Shown here piece after piece: positions 9,103-17,345 of a DNA stretch of 21,789 bases; the first letter of the stretch is position 1; each line of letters opens with the position of its first letter. The stretch comes from UBA10649 sp963700255 (lineage in GTDB: Bacteria; Actinomycetota; Actinomycetes; S36-B12): positions 1-21,789 of the forward strand of contig CAVOWW010000005.1 of NCBI GenBank assembly GCA_963700255.1, read 5' to 3'. Position numbers and translations under genes: made by a program. The notes beneath the pieces are model-generated. The model made no database searches and was not told the origin of the DNA. It was given only the letters and a program-made list of their open reading frames with translations.

Positions 9103-10064
9103 GCGAGGACGCCTTGGTACCACTCGACTGTCTGCCGAAGCTCCTCGTCAGTGATCGCCTGCGGCTCCAGGCCAAACAAGGTCTGCGCCAACGAGATATC
9201 CGCGAGGTGACGTCGCACATCGGCGGCACGCTCGGGAACGTGGGCTATCGGGTAATTCGGCTTCCCCATGATCGTGAGGAGGCGTCGGACGAGCTCATTG
9301 ATCGAGAGCTCGCAGCCGGAACCGACGTTGAAGGTCTGGCCCAGCGTGGCCTCGGTGAGGGCGGCTCGCACCAGGAGGTCCGCGGTCCTCGGCGCGAAGA
9401 TAAAGTCACGGGTCTGCTCACCGTCACCGGTGATGGTCACAGGGCTCCCTGCGAGGACGCGGCCGACGACGATCGGCACGACGCCTGCATATGCACCGTG
9501 GTTCTGCCTTGGACCGACGTTGTTGAAGGGGCGCGCGATTCGCGCCTTGATTCCGTATGTCCGGATGTAGCTCTCCACGAGTTTGTCTCCGGCGGACTTG
9601 CTCGCCGCATACGGAGTCAGGACGTCATGCGGATGCTCCTCGCTCATCGGCACTCGTCGTGCCGTGCCATAGACCTCCGAGGAGGACATGTGCAGCATCT
9701 CACCCACGGTGTCGGTGCGTATCAGCTCGCACACAGACTGTGTGATGGAGACGTTGGCATCGAACGTCCACTGAGGGAACGTGATCGACGTGACCAACGG
9801 CACGACGGCAAGATCGAAGACATGGTCGACGGAGTGCCTCAGCGCGATGTCTCGCAATGCGGGGAAACTGCCCGCATCGACGCGCTCAACGACCATGTCG
9901 GGGCGTCGAGACCGTGCCTCAGCCAGGTTGCGCTCGTCGCCCAAGAAGAAGTTGTCGACCACGATCACGGCACGCGGGTTGTCCTCGATCAGGCGGTCGA
10001 CCAGGTGACTGCCGATGAAGCCGGCGCCTCCCGTCACCATGACCGACTTGCCTTCGAAGGTCAT
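9099..10064 (-). CDS. Extended SDR nucleotide-sugar epimerase/dehydratase, probably a 4,6-dehydratase (intact)
   Basis: This is an uninterrupted 321-residue protein. The NAD-binding glycine motif is VTGGAGFIGSH near residues 9-19, the active-site serine region is MSSSEVYG, and the YAASK motif supplies the catalytic Tyr and Lys. RIARPFNNVGPRQ and GDGEQTRDFIF are typical of dTDP-glucose dehydratase, UDP-glucuronate decarboxylase and related SDRs. A Glu follows the active-site serines, as in 4,6-dehydratases. The coupled aminotransferase and divergent acyltransferase also favour a dehydratase making a 4-keto sugar for amination. An epimerase or decarboxylase is possible. An AGAGGA ribosome site lies 6 nt before the ATG at 10064. 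It is the first gene of its two-gene operon. Confidence 0.88.
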   Translation of the reverse strand: MTFEGKSVMVTGGAGFIGSHLVDRLIEDNPRAVIVVDNFFLGDERNLAEARSRRPDMVVERVDAGSFPALRDIALRHSVDHVFDLAVVPLVTSITFPQWTFDANVSITQSVCELIRTDTVGEMLHMSSSEVYGTARRVPMSEEHPHDVLTPYAASKSAGDKLVESYIRTYGIKARIARPFNNVGPRQNHGAYAGVVPIVVGRVLAGSPVTITGDGEQTRDFIFAPRTADLLVRAALTEATLGQTFNVGSGCELSINELVRRLLTIMGKPNYPIAHVPERAADVRRHLADISLAQTLFGLEPQAITDEELRQTVEWYQGVLA

Positions 10065-10070
10065 GCGGAA

Positions 10071-10076
10071 TCCTCT
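10071..10076 (-). promoter_or_regulatory. Ribosome binding site of the SDR dehydratase
   Basis: AGAGGA on the minus strand, 6 nt upstream of the ATG at 10064. This gene is led and has a Shine-Dalgarno site, unlike the divergent acyltransferase. Confidence 0.65.
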
Positions 10077-10106
10077 CGATGTCGGCCCCTGCCACGTGCA
10101 CCCGCA

Positions 10107-10113
10107 ATACTAT
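10107..10113. promoter_or_regulatory. Overlapping -10 elements for divergent transcription
   Basis: The seven bases ATACTAT contain a plus-strand -10-like hexamer TACTAT (10108-10113) and a minus-strand one TAGTAT (10112-10107) on the same base pairs. The plus-strand element ends 5 nt before the GTG of the acyltransferase, so transcription would begin at or next to the start codon and the mRNA would be leaderless. The minus-strand start would fall near 10100, giving a leader of about 36 nt that carries the AGAGGA site. No good -35 box was seen in either direction. This is a motif match only. Confidence 0.5.
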
Positions 10114-10118
10114 CTACC

Positions 10119-10532
10119 GTGGAGCAATACCCGCCTTGGCACCATCTGCCGCCCAATCCGTACAACGCTCACGCGTGGTTCATCGGTGAGCCCGAAATTG
10201 GCGAAGGCGCATGGATCGGGGCATTCACGGTCATCGACGGGTCGGGCGGACTGACGATCGGCGCCGGATGCCACGTAGCATCCGGCGCGCAGATTTACAC
10301 GCACTCGACGGTGGACCGGGCACTCAGCGAAGGGGTCCTTCCGACTCGGCGACTGCCGACCGTCATCGGACCTCACTGCCACATCGGTGCCGGGGCCGTT
10401 GTCTTGATGGGTGTCACGATCGGGAGCCACTCCGTTGTCGGGGCAGGGGCGGTTGTCCTCGAGGGAACCGACGCGCCTCCACGCAGCCTGCTAGTGGGCA
10501 ACCCCGCAAGGATCAGACCTCTTTCAGCGTGA
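10119..10532 (+). CDS. Hexapeptide-repeat acyltransferase (small, intact)
   Basis: This is a 137-residue left-handed beta-helix protein, starting at GTG 10119 with WHHLPPNPYNAHAWFIGEP. It has repeated isoleucine-patch turns (IGEGAWIGAFTVIDG, LTIGAGCHVASGAQIYTHS, VIGPHCHIGAGAVVLMGVTI, GSHSVVGAGAVVLEG) and the closing NPARI motif of sugar O- or N-acetyltransferases. The HS motif in THSTVDRAL contains the likely catalytic His. It has no Shine-Dalgarno site but a -10-like box immediately upstream, consistent with a leaderless start. The length suits a single-domain transferase such as the WcaF or PglD core. Being divergent from the dehydratase-aminotransferase pair, it may acylate their amino sugar; O-acetylation of the finished glycan is the alternative. 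The stop is 36 nt from the convergent methyltransferase stop. Confidence 0.85.
   Translation: MEQYPPWHHLPPNPYNAHAWFIGEPEIGEGAWIGAFTVIDGSGGLTIGAGCHVASGAQIYTHSTVDRALSEGVLPTRRLPTVIGPHCHIGAGAVVLMGVTIGSHSVVGAGAVVLEGTDAPPRSLLVGNPARIRPLSA
10261..10288. repeat. Perfect 11-bp inverted repeat with 6-nt loop inside the acyltransferase gene
   Basis: GCGCCGGATGC (10261-10271) is followed by a 6-base spacer and its exact reverse complement GCATCCGGCGC (10278-10288). It lies in codons for the GAGCHVASGA turn of the beta-helix. The repeat could form a stable mRNA hairpin, or it may be chance from GC-rich repeated turns. Confidence 0.8.
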
Positions 10533-10568
10533 GGCTCGGGCACGTTCGCGCACGAGTCTGGACTGTCT

Positions 10569-11447
10569 CTACACAGCGGCCGATGGTGCCCAACCCAGGT
10601 GCACATCCGGAAGATCAGGACAACAGGGCGAAAGCAGCGCCGCCGGGCAGTTGCCCGGCACGCCATCTCCTTGAACCGATTGTCGACTCACGTACGTGAC
10701 CTCGAGGGCATCGCAGAGTTCGACCCCGCCAAGAGTCCACACGGCGCCATAGTTGTTGGGATGCACTGCGACGGGAACAAAGCGCTGATGCAGGCGCCGC
10801 AACACCGCCAGGATGGGATTCGGATCGACCAGCAAGTCACCGAGTCCGTGCATCTCGAGACTGATGAGGGCGAAACGATCAAGGTCCGAGTCCTGAGCGC
10901 GGCCCAGGGCCTCCCACTCGGCCCCCTCGACGTCAAGCATCAGGGCCAGGCTCCCGCTCGTCGGACCGAAGGAGGCTTCGGTGATCTCATTGAGCGTCAG
11001 AAGGCTCGCCGAGCCTTCGCCAAGACCCATGCGGTGGAACGCGATCATGGGGTGGGCGGTCGGCACGTCGGCAACGGTGTGGTCCCACGCATGCACCTGA
11101 AGCCCGCGCTCAGCGAGTGCGACATCCACATCGTTGTTGTCACCAACACCGATAGAGACCACCCCCGCGCACTCGTGCGGGAGAGACCGGGGAAGCACAT
11201 ACCCACCGTCATGGAGGGATCCGAGTCGCTCGAGAGGGACACGGGTGAACTGGCGTGGAGCCAGTAGTTCGAGCAACTCCCCCATCCACGGGGCACGTGC
11301 ATCGAGGTCGACGACGGACTCCAGCACCCTCAGCCGCCGCTCCAGTTTGAGAACCTGGACGTCGGGCCGAACTCGCATGCCGTAGACCGCACGCCGGCCC
11401 CAAGACCTGACAGGGTTGTTCGTTGGAACGATATTTCGCTTGCGCAT
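10569..11447 (-). CDS. FkbM-type SAM-dependent methyltransferase (intact)
   Basis: This protein of about 292 residues begins MRKRNIVPTNNPVRSWGRR. The ATG at 11447 has a strong GAGGAGG site a few bases upstream, so it is preferred over the in-frame ATG at 11498, which lacks one. Core motifs are GSLHDGGYVLP, VSIGVGDNNDVDVALAERG (SAM-binding loop I), VHAWDHTV, LMLDVEGAEWEAL (the DVEGxE motif typical of FkbM-type methyltransferases), LISLEMHGLGDL and VAVHPNNYGAVWTLGGVEL. No membrane segments are evident. It probably methylates a hydroxyl of a sugar, but the acceptor is not deducible. It is a single-gene unit, convergent with the acyltransferase and divergent from the GT4 gene. Confidence 0.8.
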   Translation of the reverse strand: MRKRNIVPTNNPVRSWGRRAVYGMRVRPDVQVLKLERRLRVLESVVDLDARAPWMGELLELLAPRQFTRVPLERLGSLHDGGYVLPRSLPHECAGVVSIGVGDNNDVDVALAERGLQVHAWDHTVADVPTAHPMIAFHRMGLGEGSASLLTLNEITEASFGPTSGSLALMLDVEGAEWEALGRAQDSDLDRFALISLEMHGLGDLLVDPNPILAVLRRLHQRFVPVAVHPNNYGAVWTLGGVELCDALEVTYVSRQSVQGDGVPGNCPAALLSPCCPDLPDVHLGWAPSAAV

Positions 11448-11509
11448 GCCCCTCCTCGAGCCGCCGAATGCGGCACCAACCACCAGCCACACGGCCATTG
11501 CCCGAGGAC

Positions 11510-11520
11510 TATCGTAGGGT
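11510..11520. promoter_or_regulatory. Candidate divergent -10 elements between methyltransferase and GT4
   Basis: The bases TATCGTAGGGT hold plus-strand hexamers TATCGT (11510-11515) and TAGGGT (11515-11520) and a minus-strand TACGAT (11516-11511). Leaders of about 20-35 nt to the GT4 start and about 57 nt to the methyltransferase ATG at 11447 would each include that gene's ribosome site. No clear -35 was seen, so this is a weak prediction. Confidence 0.35.
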
Positions 11521-11555
11521 CGCCCCAGCCGGAACGAACCCAGAGAGGGATGACG

Positions 11556-12644
11556 GTGGAGGTCTGCTTCGACTCACAGACCTTCCTGCGCCAGCGCGTT
11601 GGGGGAATATCCCGACTGTTCACCGACCTCGTGGCGCAGTTCGATGCCGACCCCGGACTTGGCGTCCACGCTGTTCTGCCCTTCTCCGTTTCCAACAACA
11701 GCTACGCGCGACGCGACCTCCCCTCACGTTCGGTAGCACAGACGCCAGAATGGCTGCCGCGTGGACTGCTCTACGTGCCGCACTGGCTGAGGGGGGCGCG
11801 TTTCCCTCGGGCAGCCGACATTGTTCACCACACGTACTACAGCAGGCGCTTCCTCGCGAAGGACGGGCGCTGGCCCCAGGTGACCACGGTCTACGACATG
11901 ATCCCCGAGCTGTTCGCCGGCACGAGCGATGCGACAGCCACCCACCTGCAGAAGCGTGACTACGTCGCGACGTGCGACCTCGTCATCTGCATAAGCGAGT
12001 CCACCCGGCAGGACATGGAGAACTTCTACGGATCGATCGCGCGCCGCACGGTCACCATCCCGTTGGCCGTCCGCCCCGGGTTCGCCCCCAACCTGCCGCC
12101 GCCGCCGGGCCTGCCGCAGGAGTACGTGCTGTACGTAGGCAAGCGCGCGGGCTACAAGGACTTCGGCGTGCTGCCACAGGCCACCGCGCTCCTCCGGGAC
12201 GCTGGCCTGGCCACGCCCGTGGTGGTCGTGGGTGACCCGTGGTCAGCGGACGAGCGTCGCCAGCTCGAGCAACTCGGCCTGATGGATGCGTTCCACCAGG
12301 TGGCGCTCGGGGATGCCGACCTTCGGCGCGCGTACTCGAACAGCGCGCTCGTCGTGCAGACGTCACGGTACGAGGGCTTCGGCCTGACACCGTTGGAGGG
12401 TATGGCCTCCGGAGCGCCGGTGGTCATCGCTGACGCCAGCTCGATGCCCGAGGTGGGCGGCGACGTCGCGAGGTACTTCTCCCCCGGTGACGCGGTGAGC
12501 CTGGCCGAGGCCATGCGGGGCATCCTCGCCGACGGTGCCCTCCGGGCCGAGTTGGGCAGACGGGGGATCGAGCGCGCGGCCGGCTTCACGACGCGTCTGA
12601 TGGCCGAGCGCACAGCCGCGGCCTACCGCTTGCTCGTGTCCTAG
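11556..12644 (+). CDS. GT4-family glycosyltransferase (intact)
   Basis: This is a retaining GT-B glycosyltransferase of about 363 residues. The N-terminal acceptor half has DSQTFLRQRVGGISRLFTDL, VHHTYYSRRFL and TVYDMIPELF. The C-terminal donor half has YVLYVGKRAGYKDFGVLP, VVVVGDPWSADERRQLEQL, DADLRRAYSNSALVVQTSRY, the EGFGLTPLEGMASGAPVV box with the two donor-contacting glutamates, and SMPEVGGDVARYFSPGD. No frameshift is evident. An ATG at 11550 is possible, but the GAGG core at 11545-11548 is almost adjacent to it and 7 nt from the in-frame GTG at 11556, so the GTG is favoured; the difference is two residues. It probably adds one residue of the repeat unit to the lipid-linked acceptor. Its TAG overlaps the stop of the next, convergent gene. 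Confidence 0.9.
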   Translation: MEVCFDSQTFLRQRVGGISRLFTDLVAQFDADPGLGVHAVLPFSVSNNSYARRDLPSRSVAQTPEWLPRGLLYVPHWLRGARFPRAADIVHHTYYSRRFLAKDGRWPQVTTVYDMIPELFAGTSDATATHLQKRDYVATCDLVICISESTRQDMENFYGSIARRTVTIPLAVRPGFAPNLPPPPGLPQEYVLYVGKRAGYKDFGVLPQATALLRDAGLATPVVVVGDPWSADERRQLEQLGLMDAFHQVALGDADLRRAYSNSALVVQTSRYEGFGLTPLEGMASGAPVVIADASSMPEVGGDVARYFSPGDAVSLAEAMRGILADGALRAELGRRGIERAAGFTTRLMAERTAAAYRLLVS

Positions 12645-14154
12645 ACGGCGCCGCGGCCCTGAAGGACGGCCCGCACCGTACGCGCCAGCAGCACGATGTC
12701 TCCGGACAGGGACCACGACTCCACGTAGTAGAGGTCGAGCTGCAGGGCCTCGGCCCAGCTCAGGTCGGAGCGACCTTCGACCTGCCACAGGCCGGTCAGC
12801 CCGGGCTTGAGCGCCAGCCGTCGGTAGGCCTCGAGCTCGTAGCGGTTCACGTCGTCGAGCGGGATGCGGGCGCGGGCCGACGAGGCTCATCGAGCCGCCG
12901 ATGGCGTTGAACAGCTGCGGGAGCTCGTCGAGCGACCAGCGCCGCAGGAACCGGCCTGGCTGGTGATCCGAGGATCGTCGACGAGCTTGAACATCGGATC
13001 ATCGAGGTCGTGCTCCGCACGCAGACCCTCGCGCTGGGCGTCGGCGTCCTGCACCATCGTGCGGAACTTGAGCATCGTGAAGGGTGCGCCGCCGCTGCCC
13101 GATCCGGGTCTGGCGGAAGATGACGGGCCCCCTGGATGAGGGCTTCACGGCGAATAGCGCAGCGAGCAGCACCGGGCTGAGCAACACCATCATGGCCAGC
13201 GCCCCAACGAGAGTCCAGGGTGCGCTTGGCGAACCGTTGCGGGCGCGACAGGGCCGCCTCGTCGAGGTGGAGCAGCGGCAGGCCAGCCGCAGGACGCACG
13301 CTGAGGCGCGGGCCCGCTCATGTCCATCATCGCCGGGGCGATGAGGAGGTCGACTGCTGCGCCCCTCGAGCCGCCAGGCGATCTGGCGAACGGCTTCGCT
13401 CGTCATGGTGTCCGACGGGGCGATGGCGACCGCCTCCACGGGCGTCGCGTCGAGGACGGCATCCAGGTCGAGCGAGCCAGCGGGCCCAGGTCCACATCGA
13501 CGTGGCTCGGGGCCGGGTCTGGGCCACCACCTCGTACCCGGCGTAGGAGTCCTCCGTCAGGCGCTAGGCGAGCTCCTCGCTGCCGGGCCGGTGCCGACGA
13601 CGAACGGTGCGGTGCTGAACTCGCCACGAGCTCGCTGCCGGTACAGCCAGCCCCGCCAGAGGAAGCGGCATGGCCACGATCAGGAGCAGTCCCAGCGGCA
13701 GGGAGACGAAGGCGTAGGCGCGCGAGATGTCGGCGCGGATCAGGTAGCTGATCCCGCCACGACGGCGAACGTGTAGAGGGTGGCCGAGACGACCCTGCGG
13801 ATCTCCTCGGTCCCCAGGCCGATGATCCGCTGGTCGTAGGACCCGCGCAGAGCCGAGCATGCCCAGCCACAGCGCGGCGATCGCGAAGGGCACTCCGTAG
13901 ATCGCCAGCACCGGGATCGATCGCCCACGTGCTCGCCCGCGAGCTGATGAGCAGGCCAAGCAGCATGACCACCAGCAGGACGAGGGCGTCCGAGACGACG
14001 AGCCGGGTCCGGAACGGCCGCAGGATGCCGTGCCGGGCGGCCGGCGTCGCCTCGCCTTGCTGCTTCCGACCGAGGACTGGTAGCGCTCAACGACGGACAG
14101 GCCGGCCCACTCGCCGCCTGCCTCGCCTGTCCTGCCCCGTCCGCGGTCCGTCAT
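12641..14154 (-). CDS. Polyprenyl-phosphate sugar-1-phosphate transferase, WbaP/ExoY-type (heavily frameshifted)
   Basis: This is a membrane enzyme that would move a sugar-1-phosphate from a nucleotide sugar to undecaprenyl or polyprenyl phosphate, the first step of repeat-unit assembly. Segments followed across frames include hydrophobic helices (DALVLLVVMLLGLLI, YGVPFAIAALWLGMLG, TLYTFAVVAG, YAFVSLPLGLLLIVAMPLPL), a FVVVGTG nucleotide-binding-like strand, and a helix LVGALAMMVLLSPVLLAALF. The catalytic Bac_transf domain follows: PVIFRQTRIGQ, MLKFRTM, DDPMFKLVDDPRIT, SLVGPRPHP, LKPGLTGLWQVEGRSDLSW and DLYYVESWSLSGD. The start is ATG 14154 (MTDRGRGRTG). The span of about 504 codons is normal. 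About a dozen indels and one internal TAG (13566-13564) interrupt it. It is the last gene of the heptose operon. Confidence 0.88.
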
Positions 14155-14180
14155 GCCATGGTAGGATCCCCGTCGCGGGC

Positions 14181-15103
14181 TCAGCGTCGCAGGCGACGTT
14201 GGGCGGCCCATCGCCTGTCGCGCGAGGACCGGCCAGGGTGCCGGCGGACGTACCGAGCGAGGGTCTCCTCGGCGGACTCCTCGAGGCTCGACTCCCCGCA
14301 GGCATTGGCGAAGTTGGAGTTGACGACGACACCCACGAAACCGCGGGCGATGTCGTCGGCGCCGATCCCCCTCAGCGCGTACTCGAGGTGCTGGCCCTCG
14401 TGGTGGAACGTCTTCACCAGGGGTTCCCGCTGCTTCGATGGGGATGACCCGCGACTTCTGAAGCCAGAAGTTGTACCAGGAGAACTCGTACGGGGCCTCG
14501 GCCAGCAGGTCCCGGTAGTCCCAGCCGCGGGGCTCCATGAAGTCGTCGCTTGAGCGAGGCAAGGACTGTCGAGGAGAAGACCTGGTGCCCGTGGCAGGTG
14601 AGCAGCCGTCGGTCGTCCAGGCCCACGAGCTCCTGGATCCGCCGCAGGTGGGCCTCCCGGCCCTGCCAGTGCTCCGCGTAGTAGCGGGGCTCCACCTTCA
14701 GCTCGTTGTCCTCGACCAGGACGGTGTAGGGCGTCGTCTCGTCGAACATGAAGTCGTCGGGGCGAAGGGCCGAACGAACACGGCGTCGGAGTCCACGCAG
14801 AAGTAGTTCTCGGTCAGGCCCAGCTCCCAGAAGGCCAGCTTGACGATCTCCTGGTTGATGTAGCCCGGACGGATGCCCGCCACGGGCTCGCTCACCAGGT
14901 GCGTGCGCGGAAGAGCGCTCTCCGATGCGGACCTCGACGCCGTCTCCCGCCGAGTGAGCGCGAAGCGGCGAGGTCAGCTTCAGGAACGACGACGTAGAGA
15001 GGCAGGTCGTCGGCGTTGAACTTCCGTCACGCTGGCGACAGGCGACTGGCGCATGGTCGAAGTCCGGTCCGTAGGACTTCAGCAGCATGCCGAGCCGGTG
15101 CAT
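14181..15103 (-). CDS. DUF6492-like protein, possible GT-A-type glycosyltransferase (frameshifted)
   Basis: The repaired protein is about 307 aa. It begins MHRLGMLLKSYGPDFDHAPR and contains VAGIRPGYINQEIVKLAFWE, a GT-A-like strand and acidic motif ENYFCVDSDAVFVRPF, TPYTVLVEDNELKVEPRYY, LVGLDDRRLLTCHGHQVFSS, APYEFSWYNFWLQKS and VKTFHHEGQHLEYAL. The tail is basic. The VDSDAVFVRPF segment resembles the DxD metal and nucleotide-sugar site of GT-A enzymes, and the overall pattern recalls the DUF6492 family as I remember it; both are recognition by eye. Frame breaks lie near 15045, 14990, 14925, 14765, 14545 and 14430. No strong ribosome site precedes the ATG at 15103, which is 9 nt after the methyltransferase stop, and an internal ATG at 15088 is an alternative. 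Confidence 0.7.
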
Positions 15104-15112
15104 GGGCGTAGG

Positions 15113-15989
15113 CTAGTCCTTGGTCGCTTCGATGACGCCCGCCGAGCACAGGAACATGCCCCGCCAGTCGTCGCTCGGCTCCATGGCGATGCCGGCCTGA
15201 CGGAAGGCGCGCCCAAGGTCGATCCGCCAGCATCGGCGGAGTGACGTGGTAGTTGTACCAGTGGTAGCGGATGCCGCTGAACCCCTTGCTCCGCACCAGA
15301 TCCGCGAGCTCGAACGGGTTGTGGAACTTGGCGAGGATCTCGTCGTAGGCCGGGCCGTTGACGTCCCACTCGCGCTTGGGGGGCTTGTCCATCGCCAGAC
15401 GCGGCTCGAGCCCGGCGCGCACGACCGCCTTGACCTCGTCCGGCTGACCCTTCAGCAGATCGTCCTCGATGAACTCCATGGTCAGCCGGTTGAAGGAGTA
15501 CAGGCTCAGCATCGAGTTGCGGAACTGCAGGAACATCGTTCCGCCCGGGCGCAGGAAGGCGCTCATGTTGTCGACGACCGCGGCTTCGTCGCGCACGTGC
15601 GGCAGGACGCCCAGCGCCATGACCCCGTCGTAGGGGCCGGTGGCGATCGCCTCCTCGAGGGTGCTCCGGTCCTGGATGTCGCCGAGGCTGAGGACGCTGG
15701 AGTCGAAGCCCTTGGCCTCGAACTGCGCCTTGGCCACTCCGAGCATGCCCTCGGTGAGGTCGCTTCCGCCCACGCGCAGACCGAGTTCAGCCATCGCAGC
15801 CAGAGGGGACCCGTCGCCGATGCCCAGCTCGTAGATGCTGGTCAGCCCGAGGGCCTGGACCCGCTCCTTGACCCGCTTGAGCCGGAAGTAGTTCGCCGGG
15901 TACTCGTCGGAGGTGAGGATCTTGCTCTCGTCGTACTGCTCTGAGTACGTCGGGGAGCTCGCGTTGTAGTGGTCGGCGACGTCGGCCAT
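15113..15989 (-). CDS. Class I SAM-dependent methyltransferase (one C-terminal frameshift)
   Basis: The N-terminal half is intact. SAM motif I is YELGIGDGSPLAAMAELGL near residues 53-71, followed by GSDLTEGMLGVAKAQFEAKG (acidic strand-2 end), LSLGDIQD, YDGVMALGVLPHV and FLRPGGTMFLQFRNSMLSLY. The C-terminus keeps FHNPFELADLVRSKGFSGIR and YHWYNYHVTPPM. After an indel near 15215 it ends in VIEATKD with TAG at 15115-15113. Length is about 292 aa. The ATG at 15989 shares one base with the TGA of the upstream gene (TGATG), so the two are translationally coupled. Its place in the heptose operon suggests sugar O-methylation, perhaps of the heptose, but the acceptor is unknown. Confidence 0.85.
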
Positions 15990-17320
15990 CAGGTCTCGGC
16001 TCCTGCTCGTAGTCGATTGCTCTGGTACTCCAGTCTTATCAGGTCATGGTCGACGAGCTCCTGCACCATGGCGACCAGCGTCTCCTCGTCCTCGCCGAAG
16101 AGCTCCGCCATGTCGGAGATGGCGTGCTGGCCGTCGGCGTAGGCGAGGATGTTGGTGCGCAGCATGACCTCGTCGGACGTGTTCTTGTTCAGCATGGTGT
16201 GGTACAGCCCGCGCTTGCCCAGCTGGGGCTCGCCGTACTTCGTGGCCACCAGCACCGACTCCCGCTCCAGGGTCTCGATGCACTCCCGGATCACGTCCAG
16301 CCCGCCTTGGAGCCCGCTCGGGGTGACGACGGTCTCGAGGTCGTCGAGGGAGGTGTGGTACTCCGGGTAGTCGCCGTAGCGGCTGCGCATGAGGGACACG
16401 AAGGGGAGGTCGACGCCGGCGGCCCCGTAGGTGCGCTCGTCGCTGCCGCGCCCGAGGTAGGAGTAGGTCACCACGTTGTCGCGCGAGGCGAGCACCCGCT
16501 TGGCGATGCGGTCGATGCGCGGTGTTTCCGAGCCGTGAGGCGAGGTAGGTGTAGGCCCGGTCGTCGCCGATGCAGGTCAGCTGGAACCCGGCGATGACGT
16601 TGTCGCGCAGCGCGTCGAGGTTGCGCGAGGCGTAGGTGATCGCACCGATCGACTCGGGCGTGAACGCGATCCGGTACGTGTAGTGGCGGTTCGGCAGCTG
16701 CATGATCCAGCGCGCCAGACCCGCCGCCACGACAGGGCCGGAAAGCTCGTTGTTGGCCATGGACGGGTGGCACACGTAGGTCGACAGGAAGACCTCGTCC
16801 GTCGACGTCGCCCGGGAGGATCAGCTCGCCGTACGTGAGGCTGCCCGGCTCCAGTGACGCGTCGATCACGGCGCGGTAGGTGCCCGGCTTCAGGGCCTCT
16901 CGTACCGAGTGCGGGAGGCAGAAGCCCCAGGTGCGGTGGTAGTAGCTGGTGACGAACGGGATCGCGTCCGGCTGCTCGGGGATCGAGTGGAGGTGCGGCT
17001 GGAGGTCGTCCAGCGTCGAACTCGGCGTCGACCGGGTCGGAGTAGCCGACGACGTGCAGGTTGCTGTTGGCGTAGTCGACGACGATCTCGCCGTCGGGAC
17101 CGATCAGCTGAGCACCCCGGATCGTCCACTCGTCCGGCACCGTCCAGTCGAAGGCCTGCGTGCCGGTCGGCACCTCGTGGATCGTGAGGCCCGGGAGCTC
17201 CTCCTGGAGGATGGCGAGCGTCTGCCGTACGCCCTCGCCGGTGATGCTGCGGTGGATCGGCCACAGCCGCCGGGCGAGGTCGTGCATGTACTGGCCGTCG
17301 AACGGCATCTCGTTCATCAT
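15989..17320 (-). CDS. DUF4910/DUF2172-type aminopeptidase-fold protein with C-terminal winged helix (frameshifted)
   Basis: The repaired protein is about 444 aa. It begins MMNEMPFDGQYMHDLARRLW followed by PIHRSITGEGVRQTLAILQ and VPDEWTIRGAQLIGPDGE, the usual opening of this family. The middle has the metal-site-like YVCHPSMANNELSGPVVAAG, then RIAFTPESIGAITYASRNLD and YSYLGRGSDERTYGAAGVDL. YPEYHTSLDDLETV resembles the last metal-binding motif of M28 peptidases. The C-terminal 110 residues (KYGEPQLGKRGLYHTMLNK, ILAYADGQHAISDMAELF) look like the winged-helix extension. Frame breaks are near 17015, 16925, 16800 and 16530. These proteins recur in glycan loci without, to my knowledge, a settled role; sugar N-deacylation or processing is a guess. 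It starts 25 nt after gmhA. Confidence 0.82.
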
Positions 17321-17345
17321 GCGCCTAGTCGAACGACAGTCATGC

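Noticed and set aside
9114..10118. Plus-strand open frame running into the acyltransferase frame, which would give a 472-residue protein.
   Set aside because: The first 1,005 bases are antisense to the intact SDR dehydratase and show no motif. Only the part from GTG 10119 looks like protein, so the long version is a run-on.
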